From the NCBI GenBank assembly GCA_964236105.1, contig CAXSBC010000008.1, positions 1 to 64,000 on the forward strand: a stretch of DNA of 64,000 nt. The letters run 5' to 3'. The translations under genes and the position numbers were made by a program. This document shows, one piece after another, positions 36,190 through 45,002 of this stretch; the first letter of the stretch is position 1; the number at the start of each line of letters is the position of its first letter. This DNA is from Lichenicola sp964236105. GTDB taxonomy: Bacteria; Pseudomonadota; Alphaproteobacteria; Acetobacterales; Acetobacteraceae. The notes beneath the pieces were generated by a model that worked only from the letters and a program-made list of their open reading frames with translations, searched no databases and was not told where the DNA came from.

Positions 36190-37290
36190 ATGAGGTTTGG
36201 TCATAGCCTGCGCGGCCGGCTCACCGTGTCGATGGGACTGGTGCTGTGCATGGGGCTGGGCGTGGTGGCAGGGCTGCACTTGCTCGAGAACGGCAAGGGT
36301 ATCGAGCGGCAGCTGGGTCGGTTGCTGCTTGGAGACGAACTGCCGGAACCATGGCAGGACCTGGCGGTGCTGCTGCCGTTTGGTGGCCTCATGCTGCTGT
36401 TGGTCGGCGTGGTCTGCCGCTGGACGTTGCGTCCGCTGCTGCGCGCCTCGATGGAGGCGGCTGAGGTCGGACCGCACAATCCCGGCCGCCGCATCGGCAC
36501 CCGGGACTTGCCGGAAGAGCTGTCGCCACTGGTGGAGGCGATGAATGCCGCACTGGACCGGCTGGCTGACGCGTACGAGGTCGAGCGGCGCTTCACCATG
36601 AATGCCGCGCACGAGCTGCGTACGCCGTTGGCGACGCTGCGGCTGCGGCTGCAGCGCGTCCGCCACGACGACGCGCCGCTGGACTGGCTGGCCATCGAGC
36701 GGGACATCGCCGGCATGAGCGGGAGGATCGACCGGCTGCTCGATCTGGCTCGCAAGCAGGCGGCCGGAGCCGGCATCGGTCGAGCCGGGGAGATCGGTCC
36801 GATGCTGGACTTCAGCCGCGTGGTTCGCGCAGCGGCGGCGCAGATGCTGCCGCTGGTCGAGGCGGCGCAGCGCGAGCTGGCGTTGGAGCTGCCGGGGCTG
36901 TCGGCTGGGTCTCTCGGCCTGCGTGGGGATGCGGTTGACCTGCAGGACATGGTGCGCAACCTGATCGAGAATGCGCTGCATCATGGCGTGGGACGCATCG
37001 GTCTACGGGCCACGATGGGAAGCGTAAGACGGCGTGCGGGGAAGGCGGGCAGCGATCGTACCCATGTGACGCTCGATGTGAGTGATGAAGGCCCGGGCGT
37101 GCCGGAAGAGCTGCGCCAGATGATGTTCGAGCGTTTCCGCAAGGGCCGACAGGCCTCCTCTGGCAGTGGCCTCGGGCTCGCGATCGTGCAGGAAGTGGTG
37201 CAACGGCACGGCGGCTCGGTCGGCTTCTTACCCGGACCGCATTGTATTGTCCGGGTATTGCTGCCGGTGACGCCAGAACCGGCCATCTGA
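36190..37290 (+). CDS. Sensor histidine kinase (366 aa)
   Basis: Two membrane segments (about 10-30 and 57-78) enclose a very short periplasmic loop of under 30 residues. A HAMP-like linker follows, then the H-box NAAHELRTPLATL with phospho-acceptor His141. The ATP-binding domain has NLIENALHHG (N box), DVSDEGPGVP (G1), FERFRKG (F box) and GSGLGLAIVQE (G2). The small sensor loop places it with QseC/PmrB/TctE-type kinases that sense metals, pH or membrane state. It is partnered with the response regulator 22 nt upstream. The proximity of the phosphoesterase gene suggests phosphate or envelope sensing, as inference only. Confidence 0.92.
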   Translation: MRFGHSLRGRLTVSMGLVLCMGLGVVAGLHLLENGKGIERQLGRLLLGDELPEPWQDLAVLLPFGGLMLLLVGVVCRWTLRPLLRASMEAAEVGPHNPGRRIGTRDLPEELSPLVEAMNAALDRLADAYEVERRFTMNAAHELRTPLATLRLRLQRVRHDDAPLDWLAIERDIAGMSGRIDRLLDLARKQAAGAGIGRAGEIGPMLDFSRVVRAAAAQMLPLVEAAQRELALELPGLSAGSLGLRGDAVDLQDMVRNLIENALHHGVGRIGLRATMGSVRRRAGKAGSDRTHVTLDVSDEGPGVPEELRQMMFERFRKGRQASSGSGLGLAIVQEVVQRHGGSVGFLPGPHCIVRVLLPVTPEPAI

Positions 37291-37744
37291 GCCACGTGCT
37301 GTCCGTACAAACCTCTTGCAGTATGGTCTCACAAAACAGACGCTCAAATGACATGGAAGCGCAGCGTCAGTTTTGTCAGGATCATCGTTGCATGTGTGGA
37401 TACCGCGCAACCTTGCAATACCGCACCGTCGGCTTGCTCATTGCCTTTGCAACGACATCATCGGCCCGGGCACGCAGCGCGACGCCGGATGAAACCCGGG
37501 TAACGCCGTCCAGCAGGCGACGCAGGGTACGTCGCTGACCCGAACGGTTGTCCGACGGCATCTAAATTTTGAACGCCGTTTGACACTTGGCCCCCATCTG
37601 TGACGGCATGCCGAGGCGAGTTCCCCGCGGTTGCGAATGAGCCTGCGTCCGCCGCCCTCACGAAGACGGCCATGCTGGTGAGGGGATCGAGCATTCCTGT
37701 CTTCTTGGTTGGAGATGTCGCGACTGCTCGTTCATTATCGACAT
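37291..37744. other. Intergenic stretch, no gene recognised
   Basis: About 450 bases after the kinase gene with short open frames only and no recognised element. Its right part may hold the lost 5' end of the hydrolase pseudogene that follows. Confidence 0.4.
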
Positions 37745-38484
37745 CAGCAAACAACCACCTGCATGTTCTTCGACCCGCTGCTGCTCTTGCTGGCGTCGAG
37801 GGTCCGCACGATCGCCGTCGACCTGCCCGGGCTCGGCAACTTGCACGCGCTGCCGGCGCCAATGTCGATACGCGCGATGGCACGCTGCACGATTGAGTTT
37901 CTCGATGCGCTCGAGATCAGGCGCGCGCACGTCTTCGGCATGCATGCGGGCAACAAGGTGGCCGCGGCCCTGGCGGCGGACTGGCCGGACAGACGCACAG
38001 CCTGTTCCCGGAGATGGAGAAACGGAACGCGGCGTTGGCACCCTCCTTCGCCCGCTGCCAAGCTGCCGAGGGCGAGCCCGTGGAGGGTGCCGTCCTGCAC
38101 GAATGGCTGCGCACCAGGCTGACGCTCGACGCGATCTGGTGCCGGACGCGCTGCTGACGGGTCGGGAAGACACCCCCGCCGTCGCCGATGCCGAGGCGAA
38201 ATCGATCGATTTCCTGCTTGGCTGGCGTAGCGCGGTGCCGATCTGTCAGGCGGTATTCGCCCGTGATCTGGCCGAGGCGGTGTCGCGGATCGAGGCGGAA
38301 ACGCTGGTGCTGGAGTTCATCACGCCGGAGGAACGCCACCATGGCCTGCAAAGCGAGCACTTGGCTGCCCTCATGAAGCACACCACGACGCAGCCCATCC
38401 CCGTGACGCATGGCGACGCGATGCCGCGGCAGACCGGCGCGATCGCCCGCGCGCTGCTCGGCTTCCTGGTTCTGGAGACCAACG
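37745..38484 (+). pseudogene. Alpha/beta-hydrolase, multiple frameshifts
   Basis: Readable pieces in successive frames are FFDPLLLLLASRVRTIAVDL followed by PGLGNLHALPAPM; then RRAHVFGMHAGNKVAAALA, where GMHAGN occupies the nucleophile-elbow position but lacks Ser; then G-Q-T-H-S-L-F-P-E-M-E-K-R-N in another frame; then DAEAKSIDFLLGWRSAVPIC and ETLVLEFITPEERHHGLQ in a third. This order is that of a hydrolase-fold protein. The start cannot be located. It lies just upstream of the SMP-30-like pseudogene and may once have been co-transcribed with it. Confidence 0.6.
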
Positions 38485-39879
38485 ATGTCCATCGAAGACG
38501 CTCGGATACCTTATGCCGCACCCGGCTATTCGATCGAGCGGATCGTCGAGGGGTCCGGCTTCCACACCATCAACGGGATCGCGTTCGGTCCCGATGGCCG
38601 GCTCTACGCGGCGAGCATGATGGGCGAGAGCATCTCCGCACTCGACCTCGCGACCGGCGCGATCGAGATCGTGGTCGGCCCGTTCGCGGGCGAGTCCGAC
38701 GACCTCGTCTTCACGCCGGCCGGCGACCTGATCTGGACCGCGGTGCTGGAAGGAGCGGCGCGGATGCGCACCGTAGATGGCCGCATCCGCGACCTGGCGA
38801 CCGAGCTGCCGGGCTGCCGGGCGCCAACTCGATCGCACTCACGCGGGACGGCGAGCGCCTGTTCGTCGGCCAGGTCTTCCTGGGTGAGGGGCTCTGGGAG
38901 ATCGACCTGACCGGCTCGGCACCGCCGCGGCTGGTGGCGGATCACACCGGCGGACTGAACGCGTTCCAATTCGGCGCAGACGGGATGATCTACGCGCCGT
39001 CCTGGGAGCGCGGGCAGGTGGTGCGCATCGATCCCGAGAGCGGCCATACGACGATCCCCGCCAGGGGTTTCAACAAGCCGGGGGCCGTGCGCCTCGACTC
39101 GGCCGGGCGGCCCTACGTGCTGGACGATGCGACGGGCGAGCTGTTCGCACTCGACGGGCGGGAGGATGCGTGGAGCCGGCGGCTGTTGGCGCGGCTCGAC
39201 ACCGGCACCGACAACTTCGCGGTCGGCCCGGGCGACCTGCTTTACGTCAGCAGCATGGTGGATAGCGCCGTCCACGAGGTCGATCCGCGCAGCGGCGCGG
39301 TGCGGACGGTTGTCGCCGGTAGTCTTGGTTTCCCCCGTGCGATCGCGCTGTCGTCCGGCCCGCAGGGCGAGCGGCTCCACGTGGCCGACGGTTGCACCTA
39401 TCGGACGATGGCAGCCTGATCGTGGCCGAGCCGATCGCCGGGCGGATCGTCCGGGTTTTGGACGATGACCGTCGCGACGTGGCCGTGGGGCTCCGCCACC
39501 CGGCGGCCCTGGCCGACGCGGGCAACGGCATGATCTCGTGGCCGAGAGCGGGACCGGCCGGTTGCTGCGGATCGCGGTTGCCGACGGCGCAGTATCGGAG
39601 ATCGCGCGCGACCTGGGCGCGATCCGGGCGTTGGCTGTAGCCCCTGGCGGTATGGTCGCGGTGCTCGACGTGGCTGCGGGGTCGGTCGTCCTGATCGATG
39701 CCGGGGGAGGACGCACGGAGATCGCTCGCAACCTGCCGGTGGGCTGCCTGAGCGAATCCTATCCTCGCTCGGGCGGCCTTGCCGTCGGGGCGGATGGGAC
39801 CGTCTACATCGCCGCCGATGTCGAGAACGCGGTCTACCGCATCATCGGCCCTGTGTCGTTGCGGGAGAACGGACGATGA
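38485..39879 (+). pseudogene. SMP-30/gluconolactonase-like propeller, three frameshifts
   Basis: The start at the ATG at 38485 has GGAG nearby. Frame 1 reads FHTINGIAFGPDGRLYAASM through DLATELPG. An 8-bp tandem duplication (CTGCCGGG at 38806-38821) then shifts frame, and ANSIALTRDGERLFVGQVFL continues to GERLHVADG. A probable one-base deletion near 39400 shifts to LSDDGSLIVAEPIAGRIVRV, and another near 39545 shifts to VAESGTGRLLRIAVADGAVS through AADVENAVYRI. Together these give about 460 residues of six-bladed propeller of the SMP-30/strictosidine-synthase type, normally lactonases. Confidence 0.78.
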
Positions 39880-40333
39880 GGATCGGCTCGCAGCACCTCG
39901 CCGAGCTTGAAGGTCTCGCGCGCAGCAATCGGCGACAGGATCGTTGTCCGACGCGATGAACTGCTACCCGAGCGCGATGGCCGGATCGCCCCCTGGACGT
40001 GCGGACGACGACGAGCGATTTGGTCGTAGTCCGGCTGCCAAGGGCCTGGATTGTCAAGGCGTTCAACGCAAGCGCCGCTTGCCTAGCTCTCGTAGAGGTG
40101 CCGGTCATCGACGCCTACCGCGAGCAGGGCGTCGCGCTGCAAGGCGGTGGTCTGGCGATCGCCGTCTGACGAGACGCGCATGCAGCCGACCAGCATGTGC
40201 GGAAACCCTGCGATCCAGAATTGCCGCACACTGTTCCAGTCCGATACCGTTTATCGCACATAACAGTAGAAGTCCGGCAAGCCTTGATGGAGATAGGAAA
40301 AGCTCGCCCGCGGTCAGCCATCAATATCTCAAG
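39880..40333. other. Intergenic stretch with possible remnant
   Basis: No intact gene. One plus-strand frame (about 40036-40170) reads LPRAWIVKAFNASAACLALV followed by EVPVIDAYREQGVALQGGGL A, which faintly recalls an NAD(P)-binding reductase segment (VVKAFN). This is too little for an assignment. Confidence 0.3.
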
Positions 40334-41323
40334 CTACTGCAATGTTTGCACCCAATCATGCAAAGTGTTCGCATACAGCACAGGATCTGCCGCATGCAGG
40401 GCATGACCCATCCGCGGAAACGAGTGATAAGTGAAGCGCTGCCCGGCGCCCTCAATCAGCTTGCGGGCATAGGCGACCTGCACGTCGGAGACCGCTCCTT
40501 GCAACACCCCGGTTTCGTCGTCGATGCGACGAAAATGATGGGTGAACAGAACCGGGACCTTGACCCGCTCCAGCATTTGCCGGTGTCCGCAATTCAGCGT
40601 GGCGGAACCGCTCCAGAAGGCCCGGGCCCATTCGGGATCATACTCCTTCAGGTTCTGCGGCGGTTCGTTCCCGCGCGGCAGGAGCGGCGCCATCCACGCT
40701 GGGAGCGCGGCAGGCGCTGCCGCTACCATGCCGGCCCAGTCGCCGACCGCCCATTGGTCGCCAAGGAAGCGCGACATGAGCTGGAACATGTCGCCGAAGC
40801 CCTGACGGATTCCGAACCCGCAGGCAGGCGCCACCTCTGAGGCGAACAACGGAGCGTCCTCGTAGTAGGCGGCGCGTACGAGACCCGGAGGCGCATAGGA
40901 TGACAACCAGCATGACAGAACCCCACCCGACGACAGCCCCGCGACGATGCAGGGGCGGCCGATCACCAGTTGGATGAAGCGCACGAGATCGTTGCCCATA
41001 TTATCCAGCGAATAGCGACCTGGCGTGCGGGTAGAGCGCCCTTGACCGCGCAGATCGACGGCATAGATCCGGAAGTCGGTTTCCAGACGGCGCATCGCCG
41101 CTTCGTAGCCCCACCAGGATTCCGTCTGGCCGGGGATGAGTAGCAGCGGCGTCGCCTCCTCTGAACCGGCCGCAGCATAGTTCATCACGACCTCGCCAAG
41201 GTCGACATCATGTTCGGCGTAATGGTGAGGCACGAAGGTTTGGTCGGGACGGTCCGGTCCGTAACGCAGTGCCATTTGACGAGCCTTCTCTGACGGTTGG
41301 TCGTTCGGATGAGGAGACATCAT
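40334..41323 (-). CDS. Alpha/beta-hydrolase (329 aa)
   Basis: This is a classic hydrolase fold without a signal peptide: TPLLLIPGQTESWWGYEAAM, YAVDLRGQGRSTRTPGRYSL, the nucleophile elbow AGLSSGGVLSCWL (Ser in G-L-S-S-G), an acid candidate in FRRIDDETG and a terminal SFPRMGHALHA with the catalytic His. Its ATG at 41323 overlaps the stop of the upstream short-chain dehydrogenase as ATGA, so the two are translationally coupled. Together with the divergent HxlR regulator they look like a small inducible catabolic or detoxification unit. Substrate unknown. Confidence 0.88.
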   Translation of the reverse strand: MMSPHPNDQPSEKARQMALRYGPDRPDQTFVPHHYAEHDVDLGEVVMNYAAAGSEEATPLLLIPGQTESWWGYEAAMRRLETDFRIYAVDLRGQGRSTRTPGRYSLDNMGNDLVRFIQLVIGRPCIVAGLSSGGVLSCWLSSYAPPGLVRAAYYEDAPLFASEVAPACGFGIRQGFGDMFQLMSRFLGDQWAVGDWAGMVAAAPAALPAWMAPLLPRGNEPPQNLKEYDPEWARAFWSGSATLNCGHRQMLERVKVPVLFTHHFRRIDDETGVLQGAVSDVQVAYARKLIEGAGQRFTYHSFPRMGHALHAADPVLYANTLHDWVQTLQ

Positions 41324-42081
41324 TTTGGGAAAGACAGTTTTGTCATCTGCTTCAGCATGAAGCCGGGTGCAACGCGGCTCATCATCCTCAGCGCGTTGGC
41401 GACGCCGGGGCGGATCTCGAGCTTGCCTGCCTCGATGCCGGCGATCGCGTGCTTGATCAATACCTTGGGGTCCATTGCCTTCTCGTTCCTCATCTCGCGC
41501 TCGAACTCGCCTCGGAACAACGGCGTCTCAGTACCGGGCGGAGCCAACTCGACCACCATGACGCCCGTATTCCTGAGCTGCACCCGAAGCGACTGCGTGT
41601 AGGAGTGAAGGGCTGCCTTGGTGGCGCAGTACACCGGCGCCGCCGGCAACGGAAGAAACGCCAAGCCGGACGACACGTTGACGATCAACGCCTCGCGCCT
41701 GCTGCCGAGATGCGGCAGGAACTGCTGGGTCATCTGTATCGGACCGCAGAGATTGCTGACGATCTCGCGTGTCAGGTTCTCGAGATGATGGCTCTCCATG
41801 AGCTTCAGGTTGCGCATGATGCCGGCATTGTTGACGAGGGTGTCGAGAGCTGGAAAGCGCGCGATGACCTCCGCATGCAGTGCCCGGATGGCGTCAGGGT
41901 TCGCCGCGTCGCTCAAGATCGCATGCACCCCGGGCAATGCCTGCCGGGCGGTATCGAGCCGTTTCTGGTCCCGACCGGTGACGATGACCGTGTTGTTGCG
42001 TGCGAGCAGTTGCCGGCCCAGCTCAAGGCCGATCCCGCTGGTGCCGCCGGTGATCAGGACAGTTCTTTGTTCCAGCCGCAT
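41320..42081 (-). CDS. Short-chain dehydrogenase, DltE-like (253 aa)
   Basis: A classical SDR: NAD(P)-binding TGGTSGIGLELGRQL, NNAG in LVNNAGIMRNL, the catalytic Ser in VNVSSGLAFLP and YCATKAALHSY supplying the Y-x-x-x-K pair. The substrate loop (APPGTETPLFRGEF) and length match the DltE-type subgroup. It is first in a two-gene operon, overlapping the downstream hydrolase by 4 bp, and is divergent from the HxlR regulator, with a 112-bp intergenic region containing a perfect dyad. It is a cytoplasmic oxidoreductase with unknown substrate. Confidence 0.92.
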   Translation of the reverse strand: MRLEQRTVLITGGTSGIGLELGRQLLARNNTVIVTGRDQKRLDTARQALPGVHAILSDAANPDAIRALHAEVIARFPALDTLVNNAGIMRNLKLMESHHLENLTREIVSNLCGPIQMTQQFLPHLGSRREALIVNVSSGLAFLPLPAAPVYCATKAALHSYTQSLRVQLRNTGVMVVELAPPGTETPLFRGEFEREMRNEKAMDPKVLIKHAIAGIEAGKLEIRPGVANALRMMSRVAPGFMLKQMTKLSFPK

Positions 42082-42152
42082 GTAACGCTCCGTGCGTCTT
42101 ACCGACGCTTGATGCGGTCAGGATGTCGTGCATACGATCCATAAGGAAGAAG

Positions 42153-42168
42153 GCACTTGAAAGTGCCA
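42153..42168. promoter_or_regulatory. Operator-like dyad between SDR and HxlR genes
   Basis: GGCACTT-GA-AAGTGCC is a perfect 7-bp inverted repeat in the divergent intergenic region. A degenerate second copy of the ACTT...AAG element follows at about 42171-42186. The position between an HxlR-type regulator and the genes it would control makes it the best operator candidate. Confidence 0.55.
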
Positions 42169-42193
42169 TACTTACCTGAAAGAGAGTGTGCAG

Positions 42194-42631
42194 ATGCGCG
42201 GACTGGACCAATTTACGGCTGCTGAACTCGAGCGCGCCAGGCGATACGCTGCCGCCACGCCGCCTGCCGACCTGGATCCTCGGATCGGGGCCCTCGTCAA
42301 CGACCTGATCGGGCGCGTTGCCGACAAATGGACCATGATGATCCTCGAGGCCCTGACCGAGCACGGCGAGCTGCGCTTCAGCCATCTGAGCGCACGGGTG
42401 ACCGGTATCAGTCAGAAGATGCTCACCCAGACCCTGCGCCAGATGGAACGCGATGGCCTGTTGGTGCGGACGGTGCACCCGGTCGTGCCACCCAAGGTTG
42501 AGTACAGGCTCACAGCACTTGGCTTGAGCCTCGGCTCCGCCTTTTGCGGCGTATGGGTCTGGGCAGCTGAGAACCTCGACGAGGTTGAACAGGCACGGCA
42601 GATTTTCGACCACAAAGGCAAGGACGGGTAA
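42194..42631 (+). CDS. HxlR-family transcriptional regulator (145 aa)
   Basis: A single winged-helix domain: DLIGRVADKWTMMILEALTE, LRFSHLSARVTGISQKMLTQ, TLRQMERDGLLVRTVHPVVP and PKVEYRLTALG, all diagnostic of HxlR. The extended N-terminus (residues 1-35) is mildly helical. The ATG at 42194 is preferred over a GTG at 42188; GAAAGAGAG lies upstream. HxlR regulators commonly sense electrophiles or aldehydes and repress divergently transcribed oxidoreductases, matching the SDR/hydrolase pair on the other strand. Confidence 0.9.
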   Translation: MRGLDQFTAAELERARRYAAATPPADLDPRIGALVNDLIGRVADKWTMMILEALTEHGELRFSHLSARVTGISQKMLTQTLRQMERDGLLVRTVHPVVPPKVEYRLTALGLSLGSAFCGVWVWAAENLDEVEQARQIFDHKGKDG

Positions 42632-42829
42632 TGGCCCCATAGACATGGTCAAACCTGGGCTTGGAGCGGGCATGGTCATTCAGATGCCTCGACTCCTTAC
42701 GTCGGTTTCCGTTCCGTTGCTGATACCGTTGCTAGAATCGCGACCGGCCTGGGTCGGGCGCCTATAAGCCGAACCAGGCACGAGGTCCGTGTTGCTGCCC
42801 GTGCTTTGCCCTGCACCCTCGCGTTGAGC

Positions 42830-43306
42830 CGCACGACGTTCCAGGGCTGCCGCGGTCGCGACGTGCCGCAGGTGGGTCCTGGCAAGTCCGACATGGTGCG
42901 AGCGGCGCAGCCCGCAGACGCCCACGCCCTGCGACAGGCAGCTCTCGATCCCGGCGCGTACCCCACAGAGCGCCCGCCATGCCGGTGTGTCCTGCCCCCC
43001 TCGCACGGCCTGGATGGCTTCGTGCTGGTCGCGCGGTGCGATCCTGGTCCGGGTGCACAGGGCGCGAGTGGGACAGGTGCTGCAGGTCCGCTTGGCAAAG
43101 TCGATATGGACAATGCCGGTGTCCTGCCGGTCCTGGCCCGGTATTCCAGTCCACGCTCCTGTGCCCCTGCAGGCAGGCGACGGCACGGGCGTCCCAGTCG
43201 ATGCTGAATGCCGAGATGTCGTAGCCGCCAGGAACACCCCAAGCGGCCGGCCGCCCGGCGCGGTCGACACGGTATGCCTTCCCGCTTCAAGATGATCGAA
43301 CCGCAA
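42830..43306 (-). pseudogene. IS1182-type transposase C-terminal remnant
   Basis: The main frame reads TGIVHIDFAKRTCSTCPTRA LCTRTRI, then IQAVRGGQDTPAWRALCGVR AGIESCLSQGVGVCGLRRS and LARTHLRHVATAAAL. This is the C-terminal part of IS1182/DDE-type transposases (HIDF...C..C....C, then R..IE...S...GLR.....G...T.LQH...A.ALN). The N-terminal part is in another frame (D-I-S-A-F-S-I-D-W-D) and the first two-thirds of the gene are absent. The intact terminal inverted repeats are not visible. Confidence 0.65.
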
Positions 43307-43472
43307 AGAGCCTGAAACTCACACCTAACGCTTTTGACCGCCGCGATCGACATAGCGAAGTCAAATAGCGTTTTTTCAGAGATCGGTAAAAGGAAACTCA
43401 CTCTTATTGATCGATGGCACATGGGCATTTATCAATGCTTAATGGCAATATGAGGTACTCGAACCGTCAGTA

Positions 43473-44845
43473 ATGAGATTACTTGAGGACGTTGAGCCGC
43501 GCGAAGTTATGTATTTCTTTGAAGAGTTGAGCCGGCGACATCGTTGCTCGCGACAGGAGAAGGACGCGACCGACTATCTCGCTGACTTCGCCCGACAAGC
43601 CCAGCTTGAGTATCATCGGGATGAGCTCCAGAACATCATCATCAAGAAGGCGGGTACTGTCGGTTACGAAAACGCGCCGACCGTCATCCTGCACGGTCAC
43701 ATAGACATGGTCTGCAAGATCGACGAGGGCATCACTCACGATTTCGCCGCTGGCATTGCTCAGTTCGAGCGACATTCCTCATCCGCCACTCGAATGCGTG
43801 ATGACTGCAATGGAGGAAATGGGGAAAGTAGGCGGCGATGGCATCGACCTTGCCCTGCTAACCGGCCGGCGGATGATCGACTTCAACTGGATCAATGATA
43901 GGCAACTGCTCACGGACTGTTCCGGCGACGTGTCCTGCAGCATCAATATTGATGCCGAATGGACTTCACCCAAACCCGGCTCCGTGCCCGTGCTGATCAA
44001 CATCCACGGCCTCCAAGGCGGTCATTGCGAATTCGATATTCTTGGAGCGTGCAAACGCCATCGTGCTGCTGGGCCGTCTTCTCGGGAGGGCGATGCAGGC
44101 TGGTACTGTACAGGTTGCAGCCACTTCGGGTGGGATACAGAATAACGTAATTCCGGCCGAGGGCGAGGCGATCATCTTTGTCCCATCCGCCACGGTCGAC
44201 GCCGTCGAACGTGCGGTGGCGTTGCTGGCGGACGATCTGAGACGAGAGTTCCGCGACGCCGATCCTGGCCTGCGCATCGAGACCAAGCGGTTGAGCAGTT
44301 ATGATGGCAAAGCATTCTCCGAACGTGCTTCGGCCAAATTCATCAGAATTATTGCGCTGTTGCCGAACGGGATCCAGAGCCAGAATCTGGCGGTGCCGGG
44401 AAATTGGGAGACCGCCAACAATGTCGGCCGGATGATGACGACTGGGGGAGGTGTGCAAATCATCTCCACGATCACCAGTGCGGTGACATCGCGTAAGCAT
44501 GCGGTTCTGGAACGGATGATGGCACCCGCCAAACTAGCTGGCGACGGCGTGACGGCGGAGCAGATCGGATCGGATGCACCCGAGTTCCGTTGGAACCCAA
44601 ATTCCCACATGCTTGAGGTGGTCAAACAGTGCTACGAGCGCGTCATGGGGTGATCGCCCGAAGTGCTGGTGTCTGTCTGCAGCCTGGAGCTTGGAATGTT
44701 TACCCAACGGATCGACGGCCTCGACACGATAGGCATCGGCACGAACCTCCTCGATCTGCATTCGCCCAAGGAGCGGATGGACTATAGCTCTGCGGCGCGT
44801 GTGTGGCCGCTGATAAAGGACGTCATGCGACACCTTGACCACTGA
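43473..44845 (+). pseudogene. pepD: Aminoacyl-histidine dipeptidase (PepD), broken
   Basis: Pieces of an M20C dipeptidase appear in order across frames: LEDVEPREVMYFFEELSRRH, VILHGHIDMVCKIDEGITHD F with the metal ligand His-Asp, IPHPPLECVMTAMEEMGKVG with the catalytic Glu region, GLQGGH, ANAIVLLGRLLGRAMQAG, then SLELGMFTQRIDGLDTIGIG and LDLHSPKERMDYSSAARVWP. The segment with GADDGIA is missing after THDF, and there are at least three frame changes. An intact protein would be about 485 residues, cleaving Xaa-His dipeptides. Confidence 0.8.
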
Positions 44846-45002
44846 AACAGTCGGTTCGATCGCCCGCACGCCCGCCCGCCCGCTCCTCTGCGATCATCGA
44901 CATCGTCAGGTACTTAATTGAAGGACGATCGGGCGGTGTCTGCCACCACAGGCTAGGCCTTGCATTCCGCCGATACGCTCGCGACGATGCTGCATGCCGA
45001 TC

